Source: an uncultured Kordiimonas sp.
GTDB lineage: Bacteria; Pseudomonadota; Alphaproteobacteria; Sphingomonadales; Kordiimonadaceae
Length of the DNA: 64,000 nt
Assembly: GCA_947492375.1 (NCBI GenBank)
Contig: CANLMI010000002.1
Span: 373,529 to 437,528, forward strand
Direction: 5' to 3'
The notes under the pieces are model-generated. The model saw only the letters and a list, made by a program, of their open reading frames with translations. It did not search any database and was not told the DNA's origin. A program made the translations under genes and the position numbers. Of the stretch, positions 54,449-63,674 are shown in pieces. How positions within the stretch are numbered: position 1 is the first letter of the stretch; each line of letters begins with the position of its first letter.

Positions 54449-57400
54449 TTAGAATTTGTATTTCACACCAACCTGAATACGCCACAGTGTATCAAGGCTG
54501 TCCACATCAACATCAACAGCATCAGCGTCGAAGTCATCAAAGACGAACTGACCTTGATCATTGATTGTTGCACCAACAACATCAACACCTTCAGCAGTAT
54601 TACTTGTGTTGATAAAGCGTTTAACACCAGCACCACTATCGATAAAGTTCAAGAAGTTTTCAAAGTTCAAAGACAATTCGATCTTATGGCCTTCAAACGG
54701 TGTTGGAACTTCCTGTGTGAAGCGAAGATCAATATCAGCATTAGTTTGCTGTGTAACTGCACCACGTGGTGCGATACCACCAGCAAATTGATCAAGATCA
54801 TTTTCTTCTAGGAAAGCAAAGAAGCCGTCTACATCAAAGCCATCGGCAAATGTCACTAATGGATCATTTGGACCGGTTGGGATGTAAAGCAAGCTACGTG
54901 CTTCATCATCAGAATCACCAAACGCTGCAGCCGATGTCGTGTTATCAAACACGAAACCAAGTGGACGACCAGTGTTCACGCGGAAGAAGATACCAAGTGA
55001 GGAAGACAAATCTTCCCAGAATTCTTCACGGAATGTCGCAGCAACAACAAAGTTATGGCGGTTGTTAAAGAACGAGTCAGCAACAGGGACATTATTGAAG
55101 TTTGATGTTGTTACTTCTTCAAAGTTCGAACCTGCTGTTGATGAGTTACCCGCATTACCAACTTCTGCGTCAGAGAATGCATAACCAAGACGAACATCGA
55201 GAGTGCCTGTGTCAGAGAACGCAAATTGTTTTCCTAACTGCGCAGAAATCGATAGCGCATCACCGCCGCCGTTTACTGCATTTGTCAGGATAATATTCTG
55301 ACCAACATTAGCACCGTCAAAGCATGCTGCTGATGTGTTGTTAAAGGAACGAAGATCTTCGCTCAACGTAGCATTACAGCCTGCAAGCAATGGATCAATA
55401 TTCGCAAAAATTGGGCGACCATCTGGTGCTGTACCGTTTTGAGCGATACTTAGATCAATAAAGTCAACCGCATTACGATTACGGCTGTAAATCGCATCAA
55501 TCTGAATATCCCAATCATCGAAGAAATCGATACCAGTGTCTTGAGTATAGTGTTTCAAACCAATATTGAAACGATCAACACTTGGAGGTGTGAAGTTTGG
55601 ATCAGTTGCCGCAACATCAGCGTCAAACGCCGCTGTTCTAAGCTGTTGTTCCTGTGCAAGACACGCTGGAAGTCCTGTAAATTGACCATTTTGGATCACG
55701 TTTGCAAGATCAGTTTCAGTACACACATCGTTTGAACCGAGGCTTCCTGCAACATCACCCAACTCAACATCACCAAGACCAATTGCACCACCAAAGTTTT
55801 GGAATGCATTAGAGAAGAATACAGTTGGGTCACCACCTGCGAAACGACCATATCCTGCTGTTAACGTTGTTTCCCCAAAGCTATCAGGTAATTCCCAAGT
55901 TAAACCAAGACGTGGTTGGAAAACATCAAATCCATCAAGGCCCTGATTATTCGCAAAACCAAAACGATCCTGGAACACTGGGTTCAGGTTCGGCTCATCA
56001 CTTGAATTATAGAAATCATACCGAAGGCCAGCAACAATTTGTAGCTTATCAGTAACTTGCCATTCATCCTGAATGTAAAGAGAGTGAATATCGCGCTTGA
56101 ACGCCGCCGCTGCATCGTTAATATCGCCTGTGAAAGAACCATTCTGGCGAATTTCACGAATATTTCCAGCTTCAAGATCATCTACGCTGTTAAAGAACAG
56201 AGTACCTGTGGCATTGATAACAAACAGGTTAAAGATTTCAAGGCTATCAAGTTCATAACCAGCGGTAATCGAATGATTGCCTGTTGTATATGTACCAGCA
56301 ACTTTGATCTGGTCCACTTCAGTATCTAACTGGTTCGCACTACGGAAAATACCTGGCCCTGAAGCAAAGTTTTGACCGAAAAACTCGTTACTAAATGAAA
56401 GCGGCCCAACTGCTACACGAGTAATTGGATTTTCGCTTTGTTGTTCACCACCACCAATTGGGTTTTGAATATCGCCAATATCGATACGTGACGCACGAAT
56501 TTCAGTAGAGAAGTTATCAGTCCAGTCAGAGAAAAGAGCAACACGGTAAGCGTCTGAATTTGAGCCAACATTCTGGAAGTTGTCAGAGAATGTAAACTCA
56601 CCACGACCACCACCAATAGCATCGCCAAATACTGATAATTCTTCAAGGCGAGTATATGTTGCTTCTAAACGGTGACCATCAGTAACATTCCAGTCAATAC
56701 GGCCAAAGAAACGGCGGCTTGTCTGCGGAAGTGTTGTTACCTGCTCACCTACATCACGGCCAAAAATATCCTGAATTGCCGCAGCTGCTCTGTTTGCTTC
56801 TTCCAGCGTAATATCATCCGGGTCAATTGGGTTAGCAAAGCCAGAACCAAAACCCTCGTCTTGAATTGCACCTGTATCTGTTTCTTCATAGGAGCCATAG
56901 AAGAAAAGCTTGTCTTTAATGATCGGTCCGCCAAGTTCAGCGCCCCAGTTATAGTTATCAAAGTCTGCTTCGATTGGGCCAGGAACCGCAGGGTCATCAA
57001 TATCAGAACCTGTTAAACCATCGCCTGTATAGAGGAAGAAAGCAGAACCATGAAATTCATTACTACCAGATTTTGTTGTTACGTTAATTGCACAACCGGT
57101 AAACTGACCGTACTGAACGTCAACAGGCGAGAATTCCACCGCTGCCGCAGCAATCGAGTCAAACGGTATAGGGAATGTGTTACGCGCAGAGTTACCAGAG
57201 GCATTCAAACCGAATGCATCACCGGAGCGAACACCATCAATTGTGAAGGCGTTTCCGCGTGAGTTACCACCCAAACAGTTAGCCTGGAAACCCTGTCCAC
57301 CACCGCTTCGTGCAATATTTACACGAGGGTCAAGACGGATAACGTCACGAATTTGACGGCTAACAGAAGGAAGTGATTCAATATCTGTAAGGTTAAATGA

Positions 57401-57823
57401 TGAGCTCGGGCCAATTGCTACGTTTGTCACAATAGAAGCAGATGCTGTTACTGTAATCTCTTCAATCTCAGCATTTGCGTCCTGAAGGTTTACATCAATA
57501 TTAGCACCGCCTGAGAGGCTCAAAGAGATACCTGTAATAAGCTGATCTTGGTACTGGCCAGACGCAACCCTAACAGAGTATGGGCCACCTACTGTAAGAC
57601 CGCGTGCATTAAACGCACCGTTATTATTTGTTGTAACACGTGTATTTGTGCCGGTACGTGTGTCAGTAACAGTTACTGATGCACCAGCAACTACAGATCC
57701 ATCAGGTGCATATACAGTACCCTGAATCGTTGATGTAATTTGTTGCGCAATTACAGGAGTATTAACAGTGAGCGCTGCAAGTGCGACACTACCCCATAAT
57801 GCTGCTTTTGTTTGGCGTTTCAT
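54449..57823 (-). CDS. Large TonB-dependent receptor with carboxypeptidase-regulatory-like domain
   Basis: A protein of 1124 aa. Signal peptide ending VIAQ, then a beta-sandwich regulatory-like domain at about 29-110 (STIQGTVYAPDGSVVAGASVTV), a plug at about 125-250 (EEITVTASASIVTNVA, then NAFTIDGVRSGDA) and a long barrel ending VGVKYKF. Oar-like receptors of this shape import larger or non-iron nutrients. A RutR box sits 112 bp upstream of its start, and nucleoside salvage genes follow on the same side, so nucleoside or nucleotide uptake is a reasonable guess. Substrate evidence is only contextual. Confidence 0.85.
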   Translation of the reverse strand: MKRQTKAALWGSVALAALTVNTPVIAQQITSTIQGTVYAPDGSVVAGASVTVTDTRTGTNTRVTTNNNGAFNARGLTVGGPYSVRVASGQYQDQLITGISLSLSGGANIDVNLQDANAEIEEITVTASASIVTNVAIGPSSSFNLTDIESLPSVSRQIRDVIRLDPRVNIARSGGGQGFQANCLGGNSRGNAFTIDGVRSGDAFGLNASGNSARNTFPIPFDSIAAAAVEFSPVDVQYGQFTGCAINVTTKSGSNEFHGSAFFLYTGDGLTGSDIDDPAVPGPIEADFDNYNWGAELGGPIIKDKLFFYGSYEETDTGAIQDEGFGSGFANPIDPDDITLEEANRAAAAIQDIFGRDVGEQVTTLPQTSRRFFGRIDWNVTDGHRLEATYTRLEELSVFGDAIGGGRGEFTFSDNFQNVGSNSDAYRVALFSDWTDNFSTEIRASRIDIGDIQNPIGGGEQQSENPITRVAVGPLSFSNEFFGQNFASGPGIFRSANQLDTEVDQIKVAGTYTTGNHSITAGYELDSLEIFNLFVINATGTLFFNSVDDLEAGNIREIRQNGSFTGDINDAAAAFKRDIHSLYIQDEWQVTDKLQIVAGLRYDFYNSSDEPNLNPVFQDRFGFANNQGLDGFDVFQPRLGLTWELPDSFGETTLTAGYGRFAGGDPTVFFSNAFQNFGGAIGLGDVELGDVAGSLGSNDVCTETDLANVIQNGQFTGLPACLAQEQQLRTAAFDADVAATDPNFTPPSVDRFNIGLKHYTQDTGIDFFDDWDIQIDAIYSRNRNAVDFIDLSIAQNGTAPDGRPIFANIDPLLAGCNATLSEDLRSFNNTSAACFDGANVGQNIILTNAVNGGGDALSISAQLGKQFAFSDTGTLDVRLGYAFSDAEVGNAGNSSTAGSNFEEVTTSNFNNVPVADSFFNNRHNFVVAATFREEFWEDLSSSLGIFFRVNTGRPLGFVFDNTTSAAAFGDSDDEARSLLYIPTGPNDPLVTFADGFDVDGFFAFLEENDLDQFAGGIAPRGAVTQQTNADIDLRFTQEVPTPFEGHKIELSLNFENFLNFIDSGAGVKRFINTSNTAEGVDVVGATINDQGQFVFDDFDADAVDVDVDSLDTLWRIQVGVKYKF

Positions 57824-57935
57824 TCCCTAAGCTCCATATCAATGGTTATGATGCTGTCCCGCATCATGAAACCAGCTTTCAGCTGGTATTAATTACTCTT
57901 TACTTTAATCAACTAAAAACAACCTACCCACGTTC

Positions 57936-57951
57936 CTGACCAAATGGTCAA
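57936..57951. promoter_or_regulatory. RutR box upstream of the large TonB receptor
   Basis: CTGACCAAATGGTCAA matches the E. coli RutR consensus TTGACCAnnTGGTCAA at 13 of 14 defined positions. It lies between the phoD terminator and the receptor start, in the receptor's promoter zone. Confidence 0.7.
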
Positions 57952-57957
57952 GGGCAG

Positions 57958-57995
57958 GTAAAAAAGAGTGGCTACTTTCGTCGCCACTTCTTTTA
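57958..57995 (-). terminator. Terminator of the cdd-deoA-deoB-phoD unit
   Basis: On the minus strand, AGTGGC pairs with GCCACT (57967-57972 and 57983-57988) over a 10-nt loop, followed by CTCTTTTTT. It lies 90 bp after the phoD stop and just before the receptor's RutR box, separating two transcription units. Confidence 0.65.
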
Positions 57996-58084
57996 TTGAC
58001 GCTCCTTTTCAGTTTTATGACATTTTCGTCAACTAACTGCGGTGCTTCCTGAACGGTTCTTGAGCGACTGTTGCTATTCGGTAA

Positions 58085-59167
58085 CTATTTTATCGATATG
58101 GACACGTTTTGTACCAATTCGCCCTTGTTATTCTTCAAGTTTAAAGCGACTGTTCGCTTGTCCCAGTCCACTAAAATCAGCCCATAATTTTCAGGGCCAT
58201 ATAAATCACCTAACTGATTCGGCCCTGTTTCATCAACCTTGCCGGAATTAAACGATAAATTTAGTGAACTAGATGTCATTTCCGTCAAAAGTCCATCAAA
58301 AACATCGGCTTTTTGATAAAATCCACCGACATGGCGGTCACCGGATAAAATAACTGTATTATCAGCGCCTGTTTGTTTCAAAAGCGCATACAAACGCTCT
58401 CGCTCCTTAGGCATTGTACGCCACGCTTCCCAGCCATGCCCATCTGCCAGCACCTGAATAGACGACACAAGCAATCTTAAGTCAGCAGGCTTTTTCAACT
58501 CTTCAGTCAGCCATGACCATTGTGCTTCGCCGAGCATATCCTGATTTGGGTCTTGGCTAGGGACATAGCGCTCTTTACCCCTTGCACCACGCTCGTCGGT
58601 TACAGTTAAAGCACTTCTAAACCAGCGTGTATCAAGCATAATAACCTGTATGCGTTTACCCTCAGCACCAAAATAGGCAGAGTGATAAACACCGTCACGG
58701 TCAGTGACAGTTTTATCCTGCGGCAAACCAAATGTATCCAACATAAGCTCTTTGGCATCATGTTTTAGGTCAAATTCGACGCCAGCATCATTTTTGCCGA
58801 AATCATGATCATCCCATGTAACCAGCATAGGATAACGTGATTGAAATTCATTAAATTCCGGGTGTTGTTGCATTGTCCGATAAGAATATTCCAATTCGGC
58901 TCTGGTAAAATCACTTACCCACTCTCCCCGATTTTTATCTGCATACACATTATCACCAAGGAACAGAAACAAATCAGGGTCATCCGCCGCGATCTGTTTC
59001 CAGATCGGTTGTGCAATCTCTTCGTCAGCACAAGACCCAAATGCAATCCGCGTTAGGGATTGAGACTGATCAGGCAGTTCCGCAATTTTATTTACACTAC
59101 TATCCAGTGCTTCGGCATTTGCAAAACCTGACAATATATATAAGGGGACTAAAAAATGCTTCATCAT
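58085..59167 (-). CDS. phoD: PhoD-like metallophosphatase (alkaline phosphatase D family)
   Basis: A protein of 360 aa. A signal peptide (MMKHFLVPLYILSGFANA) predicts export. Metal-binding motifs are FGSCADEE, LFLGDNVYAD, TWDDHDFGKND and LSGDRHVGGFY. PhoD enzymes hydrolyse phosphomonoesters and diesters outside the cytoplasm, including nucleotides. It follows deoB by 10 bp, so a role in freeing nucleosides from nucleotides for the cdd-deo pathway fits. The family is firm, the substrate inferred. Confidence 0.88.
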   Translation of the reverse strand: MMKHFLVPLYILSGFANAEALDSSVNKIAELPDQSQSLTRIAFGSCADEEIAQPIWKQIAADDPDLFLFLGDNVYADKNRGEWVSDFTRAELEYSYRTMQQHPEFNEFQSRYPMLVTWDDHDFGKNDAGVEFDLKHDAKELMLDTFGLPQDKTVTDRDGVYHSAYFGAEGKRIQVIMLDTRWFRSALTVTDERGARGKERYVPSQDPNQDMLGEAQWSWLTEELKKPADLRLLVSSIQVLADGHGWEAWRTMPKERERLYALLKQTGADNTVILSGDRHVGGFYQKADVFDGLLTEMTSSSLNLSFNSGKVDETGPNQLGDLYGPENYGLILVDWDKRTVALNLKNNKGELVQNVSISIK

Positions 59168-59177
59168 TAAATACCTT

Positions 59178-60401
59178 CTATACTTTTAAGACGCTTTGGC
59201 CTTCACTCAAGGGAGTGATTGCCAAATGCTTAGCCACTGTCTGACCTATGTCGGCGAAACTATCACGAATTCCTATGTTACGTGCCTCAATCCCGGGCCC
59301 GAAAGTAATGAACGGTACATGCTCACGAGTGTGGTCGCTTCCAGGCCAAGTGGGGTCACATCCATGATCAGCGGTCAAGATAACCATATCGTCTTCTCTC
59401 AACACTCCCATTAACTCAGGGAGCCTCTGATCAAAATATTCAAGGGCTGCCGCATACCCGCCAATATTACGTCGATGGCCAAAATTCTGATCGAAATCAA
59501 CAAAGTTAGTAAAAATAAGAGACCCATCAGGCGCTGTTTTCGCCTCTGAAAGAGTTGCATCAAAAAGCGCAGCATTACCTGTTGCTTTGATTTTTCTTGT
59601 TAATCCTTGATGAGCAAAAATATCAGCGATCTTTCCTATCGAGATCACCTCACGTCCATTTTCCGCGAGTTTATCTAAAAGTGTCGGCGAAGGCGGCGGC
59701 GTTGCATAATCCCTGCGATTACCAGTCCTCTCAAAAGCTCCACTCTCTCCAATGAATGGACGCGCAATAACACGACCAATTTCATAAGCATCCACCAATT
59801 CACGTGCTACTTCACATACTTCATAAAGCCGCTCTAAGCCGAAATGCTCTTCATGAGCTGCAATTTGAAAAACGCTGTCCGCAGATGTGTATACAATTGG
59901 CATGCCTGAACGAATATGTTCCTCACCAAGCTCTTCCAGAACAACCGTACCCGATGCATGCTTGTTACCAATTACGCCCGGCAATCCACATCGCTTGATA
60001 AGCGTATCCGTAAGTTCCTTTGGAAAACTTGGATATTCCGGTGGGAAATACCCCCAATCAAACCGAACTGGAACACCAGCCATTTCCCAATGACCAGAAG
60101 GCGTATCCTTACCAAATGATTGCTCTGCACAGGCACCGAACATGCCGGTTATATCGCCCTTAAATTCAAGCCCCACAGGTTCATCACCATCGACGTTTGC
60201 ATAAGCCTTACCAAGACCAAGTTTAACCATATTCGGTACGTGTAAAGGGCCGGCAGTTTGGCGATTTTCATTAACATTACCGTTCGCACACCATTCAGCA
60301 ATATGCCCCAGTGTATTTGCACCGACGTCTCCAAACTTATCAGCATCTGGTGTTGCACCAATGCCAAAGCTATCCAGAACCAGAATGAATGACCGAGCCA
60401 T
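59178..60401 (-). CDS. deoB: Phosphopentomutase
   Basis: A protein of 407 aa from the ATG at 60401, with AAGGA 7 bp upstream inside the end of deoA; a TTG at 60419 would overlap deoA. Alkaline-phosphatase-superfamily motifs are [16 protein letters not shown] and [23 protein letters not shown]. It interconverts (deoxy)ribose 1-phosphate and 5-phosphate, passing sugar from nucleoside phosphorolysis to central metabolism. It starts 4 bp after the deoA stop. Confidence 0.95.
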   Translation of the reverse strand: MARSFILVLDSFGIGATPDADKFGDVGANTLGHIAEWCANGNVNENRQTAGPLHVPNMVKLGLGKAYANVDGDEPVGLEFKGDITGMFGACAEQSFGKDTPSGHWEMAGVPVRFDWGYFPPEYPSFPKELTDTLIKRCGLPGVIGNKHASGTVVLEELGEEHIRSGMPIVYTSADSVFQIAAHEEHFGLERLYEVCEVARELVDAYEIGRVIARPFIGESGAFERTGNRRDYATPPPSPTLLDKLAENGREVISIGKIADIFAHQGLTRKIKATGNAALFDATLSEAKTAPDGSLIFTNFVDFDQNFGHRRNIGGYAAALEYFDQRLPELMGVLREDDMVILTADHGCDPTWPGSDHTREHVPFITFGPGIEARNIGIRDSFADIGQTVAKHLAITPLSEGQSVLKV

Positions 60402-60405
60402 AAGA

Positions 60406-61752
60406 TTATCCTTCGACAATTAACGAAACAACGGGCGAAGTACCCGGTTTTTCAGACGAAACTTGCACGGCATCTGCAATAGTAGATGCCGCAATTGATG
60501 CGTCTTCTTCAGTTTTAGCATAAACGACAGCAACAGGTTTGTCACTGGAGACCTCATCACCAACCTGAGCTATGGACGTAATTCCAACAGAATGGTCAAT
60601 TGCGTGCCCTGGATTTACACGCCCACCACCAAGAGCAACAACTGACATCCCAATAGCACGGGTATCCATCCCGGATACAAAACCTTTTTGATTAAGGAAA
60701 ACAGGATGCTCAACAGGAGCGAGTGTCAGGTACTTTTCTGGCTTATCCACTAAATCAGAAGGCCCTTTTTGGACAGCAACCATTCGAGCAAAAATTTCAA
60801 GCGCTTTTCCTTCTTCCAGCGCTGCACGGGCATCAACGCGCGCAGTATCGGGTGTATCATAAACACCCGCTAGCGACGCCATATGTGCTGCCAGGTCAAG
60901 CGTTACATCAACCAGTCTGCTATCGGCATCCGATGGATTTCTTAGAAAATCAATTGTCTCCAGCACTTCAATTGCGTTGCCAGCAGTCCTACCTAAAACC
61001 TGGTTCATGTCAGTAAGTAATGCAGTTGTTGGAACCTCGGCGATTTTTGCAACACGAACAATATTTTTAGCCAATATTTGTGCTTGTTCTTGGCTATCCA
61101 TAAAGGCGCCATTGCCAAATTTCACATCCATAACTAACGCATTTAAACCAGCGGCCAACTTCTTGGATAAAATCGAGGCGGTAATCAATGGCACTGACTC
61201 AACAGTCGCTGTAACATCTCTGACGCCATAAAATCGTTTATCCGCAGGCGCAAGATTTGCAGTTTGCCCAATGATTGAACATCCAACTTCCCTAGTGATT
61301 GAAGCAAACTTTTCAACGTCAGGAAAAGCATCATAACCTGGAATTGCTTCCAGTTTATCCAGCGTCCCCCCAGTATGGCCCAAGCCACGCCCGGAGATCA
61401 TTGGCACATAACCACCAATCGCAGCCACAATCGGCGCTAACATTAAACTTACTTTATCGCCCACACCGCCTGTAGAATGTTTATCAACGATAGGAGCACC
61501 GCTATCAAAACCATAGTCCGTCCAGTTAATTACTGTACCAGAATCACGCATTGACAATGTTAATGCAGCGCCCTCTTCAGGCTCCATTCCATTAAAAAAC
61601 ACCCCCATCGCCAATGCCGATATCTGGGCATCGGTAACACTGTTATCCGTAATTCCCGCAACGAAATTAGAAATCTGTTCCTGATTTAAAACCCCACCAT
61701 CACGCTTACAGCGGATAACTTCCTGAGGTAAAAAAGTAGATGTTTTAGCCAT
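60406..61752 (-). CDS. deoA: Thymidine phosphorylase
   Basis: A protein of 448 aa, the standard length. The phosphate and substrate signature is [15 protein letters not shown], then [21 protein letters not shown]. The conserved [21 protein letters not shown] is present. It splits thymidine (and deoxyuridine) with phosphate into base and deoxyribose 1-phosphate, which deoB then converts. It lies 18 bp after cdd, which makes its substrate deoxyuridine from deoxycytidine. Confidence 0.95.
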   Translation of the reverse strand: MAKTSTFLPQEVIRCKRDGGVLNQEQISNFVAGITDNSVTDAQISALAMGVFFNGMEPEEGAALTLSMRDSGTVINWTDYGFDSGAPIVDKHSTGGVGDKVSLMLAPIVAAIGGYVPMISGRGLGHTGGTLDKLEAIPGYDAFPDVEKFASITREVGCSIIGQTANLAPADKRFYGVRDVTATVESVPLITASILSKKLAAGLNALVMDVKFGNGAFMDSQEQAQILAKNIVRVAKIAEVPTTALLTDMNQVLGRTAGNAIEVLETIDFLRNPSDADSRLVDVTLDLAAHMASLAGVYDTPDTARVDARAALEEGKALEIFARMVAVQKGPSDLVDKPEKYLTLAPVEHPVFLNQKGFVSGMDTRAIGMSVVALGGGRVNPGHAIDHSVGITSIAQVGDEVSSDKPVAVVYAKTEEDASIAASTIADAVQVSSEKPGTSPVVSLIVEG

Positions 61753-61770
61753 TATTTTTATTCTCTATTC

Positions 61771-62226
61771 TTAATTTTTTAGATTTTCAGGGCCAAAGGA
61801 ATGCGGCAACAATTCGTTTAAATCTGTTTCCAGCATCATATTACCTTCAACATCACAAACATATATCGCTGTTTCAACGTCAGCAAACTCACGAATTCTC
61901 TGCCGACATCCACCACAAGGAGAGCACAAATGCTTACCTGGACCACTGATGACAATAGCATCAATTCTGGCATCACTTTTTTCTGCCATAACCATGTTAG
62001 CAATGGCCATTGCTTCAGCGCACATACCAAGTGGATAAGCCGCATTTTCAATATTACATCCACTATAAATATTACCACTTGAAGATAAAACAGCGGCACC
62101 AACAGGGTGGTCTGAATAAGGCGCGTGCGCTGATTGCCGCGCAGAATTTGCCGCTAAAATTAATTTATCAAGCCCACGCGCAGGTTTCCCAGGGGTAGAT
62201 TTCCCAAGCATAAATTTCTCAGACAT
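61771..62226 (-). CDS. cdd: Cytidine deaminase
   Basis: A protein of 151 aa, the small homotetramer type. The zinc-binding motifs are CAEAMAI (with the catalytic Glu) and PCGGCRQ. The core begins at about residue 26 (NSARQSAHAPYSDHPVGAAVLSS). It deaminates cytidine and deoxycytidine to uridine and deoxyuridine. The first 18 residues are an odd extension made of 5-residue repeats, encoded by 15-bp tandem repeats that start before the ATG. First gene of the leftward salvage unit; a RutR box lies 111 bp upstream. Confidence 0.93.
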   Translation of the reverse strand: MSEKFMLGKSTPGKPARGLDKLILAANSARQSAHAPYSDHPVGAAVLSSSGNIYSGCNIENAAYPLGMCAEAMAIANMVMAEKSDARIDAIVISGPGKHLCSPCGGCRQRIREFADVETAIYVCDVEGNMMLETDLNELLPHSFGPENLKN

Positions 62227-62250
62227 AGACTTCTCAAATATAGATTTCTT
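62176..62250 (-). repeat. Five degenerate 15-bp tandem repeats spanning the cdd start codon
   Basis: On the minus strand the units are AAGAAATCTATATTT (62236-62250), GAGAAGTCTATGTCT (62221-62235), GAGAAATTTATGCTT (62206-62220), GGGAAATCTACCCCT (62191-62205) and GGGAAACCTGCGCGT (62176-62190). The period is exactly 15 bp, so copies stay in frame. The start codon is in unit two. The N terminus therefore repeats xGKxx-like pentapeptides (SEKFM, LGKST, PGKPA). Confidence 0.8.
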
Positions 62251-62336
62251 ATTGTATGATTGTTATTCTTTTATTATCGATACAGAGTATAGATATCACG
62301 TAAAGAACCAAAGTGACAGAACTTGGTCAACCATTT

Positions 62337-62352
62337 TTGATCATTTGGTCAG
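62337..62352. promoter_or_regulatory. RutR box between cdd and upp
   Basis: TTGATCATTTGGTCAG matches TTGACCAnnTGGTCAA at 12 of 14 defined positions. A further half-site TTGGTCAA is at 62323-62330. It lies 111 bp from cdd and 94 bp from upp, so it could regulate both directions. Confidence 0.6.
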
Positions 62353-62445
62353 GATTCGTTCGACAAGTGAGACAGAATTGCATATGAACGGCAAAACACT
62401 TCCTTAGAATAAAATACGTGACTGGTATTTGAAGGGCAAATTTCA

Positions 62446-63084
62446 ATGGCATCAAATGTTACTATAGTCGACCACCCTCTTGTTCAACACAAGCTTACAT
62501 TAATGCGCAGGCGTGAAGCCAGCACAGCAGAGTTTCGTAAATTACTCCGCGAAATTGGTTTATTTCTTGGATACGAAGCTCTCAGAGATTTACAGCTTGG
62601 TAAAATTCATATTGAAACTCCGGTTTGTCCAACTGAAGCTCCTGTGCTTGCAGGTAAAAAGTTGACTTTCATATCCGTTCTTCGCGCAGGCGACGGCTTA
62701 CTTGGCCCAATGCTTGACCTCGTGCCATCTGCACGTGTCGGTCAAATTGGACTGGCACGCGATGAGAAAACATTGCAACCTACCAAATATTTCTTCAAAG
62801 TTCCCAAAGGCTTGGCTGAACGAACAACAGTTGTTCTAGATCCAATGCTCGCAACCGGGAATTCTGCTGTTCGGGCAATTGAAGAAATTAAGGCTGTAGG
62901 CGCCAGAGACATCCGTTTTGTATGCTTACTTGCAGCGCCAGAAGGAATTGAGACATTTACTAAAGCGCATCCTGATGTACCTGTTGTAACGGCATCGGTC
63001 GATGAAAAATTAAATGAAAAGAGCTATATTGTTCCAGGCCTCGGCGATGCTGGCGATCGCCTATTTGGAACGAAAGGGGTTTAA
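62446..63084 (+). CDS. upp: Uracil phosphoribosyltransferase
   Basis: A protein of 212 aa, standard length. It has the N-terminal [21 protein letters not shown]-like start ([17 protein letters not shown]), the PRPP-binding loop [17 protein letters not shown] and the uracil-binding C terminus [17 protein letters not shown]. It makes UMP from uracil and PRPP. AAGGGC upstream supports the ATG. It is divergent from cdd, which feeds the same pool, and 5 bp ahead of the next gene. Confidence 0.95.
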   Translation: MASNVTIVDHPLVQHKLTLMRRREASTAEFRKLLREIGLFLGYEALRDLQLGKIHIETPVCPTEAPVLAGKKLTFISVLRAGDGLLGPMLDLVPSARVGQIGLARDEKTLQPTKYFFKVPKGLAERTTVVLDPMLATGNSAVRAIEEIKAVGARDIRFVCLLAAPEGIETFTKAHPDVPVVTASVDEKLNEKSYIVPGLGDAGDRLFGTKGV

Positions 63085-63089
63085 ATTTT

Positions 63090-63647
63090 ATGAGCGTTAA
63101 AAAGCATTATGTAACCGCCCAGGAATTATTGGATGATTCTTTTCAATTGGGTATCCAGATTTTAAAGAGCGGCTTTTTGCCCAAATTTATTGTCGGCGTA
63201 TGGCGCGGCGGAACACCAACAGGTATCGCTGTTCAGGAAATTCTCGACTATTACAAAGTTCAAACCGACCATATTGCCATTCGAACCTCTAGCTATATTG
63301 GCATGCAACAGCAGAAAGAGGTAAAAGTTCACGGTTTGGAATACATCGTTAACAATATTAATGCTGAAGATAGCTTACTTATTGTTGATGACGTTTTTGA
63401 TTCCGGGCGGTCGATCGATGCTATCATTGCACATTTAAAAGAAAAATGCCGGCGCAACACGCCAGAAGTCATAAAAATTGCCACTGTTTTCTACAAACCC
63501 GAGCGTAATGTCACCAAACTTATTCCTGACTTTTACTGCCATGAGACAGACGATTGGTTGGTCTTTCCCCACGAACTCACCGATATGAGTGTTGAGGAAA
63601 TTAAAGAACATAAAGGCCTTGATCTGCCAGAAATTGACTTAGGCTAA
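63090..63647 (+). CDS. Purine phosphoribosyltransferase (hypoxanthine/xanthine type)
   Basis: A protein of 185 aa of the type I PRTase fold. The PRPP motif is LLIVDDVFDSGRSIDAI and the early VGVWRGGTPTGIAV is the pyrophosphate loop. The HxPRT-like region (TSSYIGMQQQKEVKVHGLEY) points to hypoxanthine, xanthine or guanine as base. It begins 5 bp after upp and precedes a purine nucleoside phosphorylase, so it probably recycles purine bases released there. Confidence 0.82.
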   Translation: MSVKKHYVTAQELLDDSFQLGIQILKSGFLPKFIVGVWRGGTPTGIAVQEILDYYKVQTDHIAIRTSSYIGMQQQKEVKVHGLEYIVNNINAEDSLLIVDDVFDSGRSIDAIIAHLKEKCRRNTPEVIKIATVFYKPERNVTKLIPDFYCHETDDWLVFPHELTDMSVEEIKEHKGLDLPEIDLG

Positions 63648-63674
63648 TATCGAATCCGAAATTAGGAAGAAACT

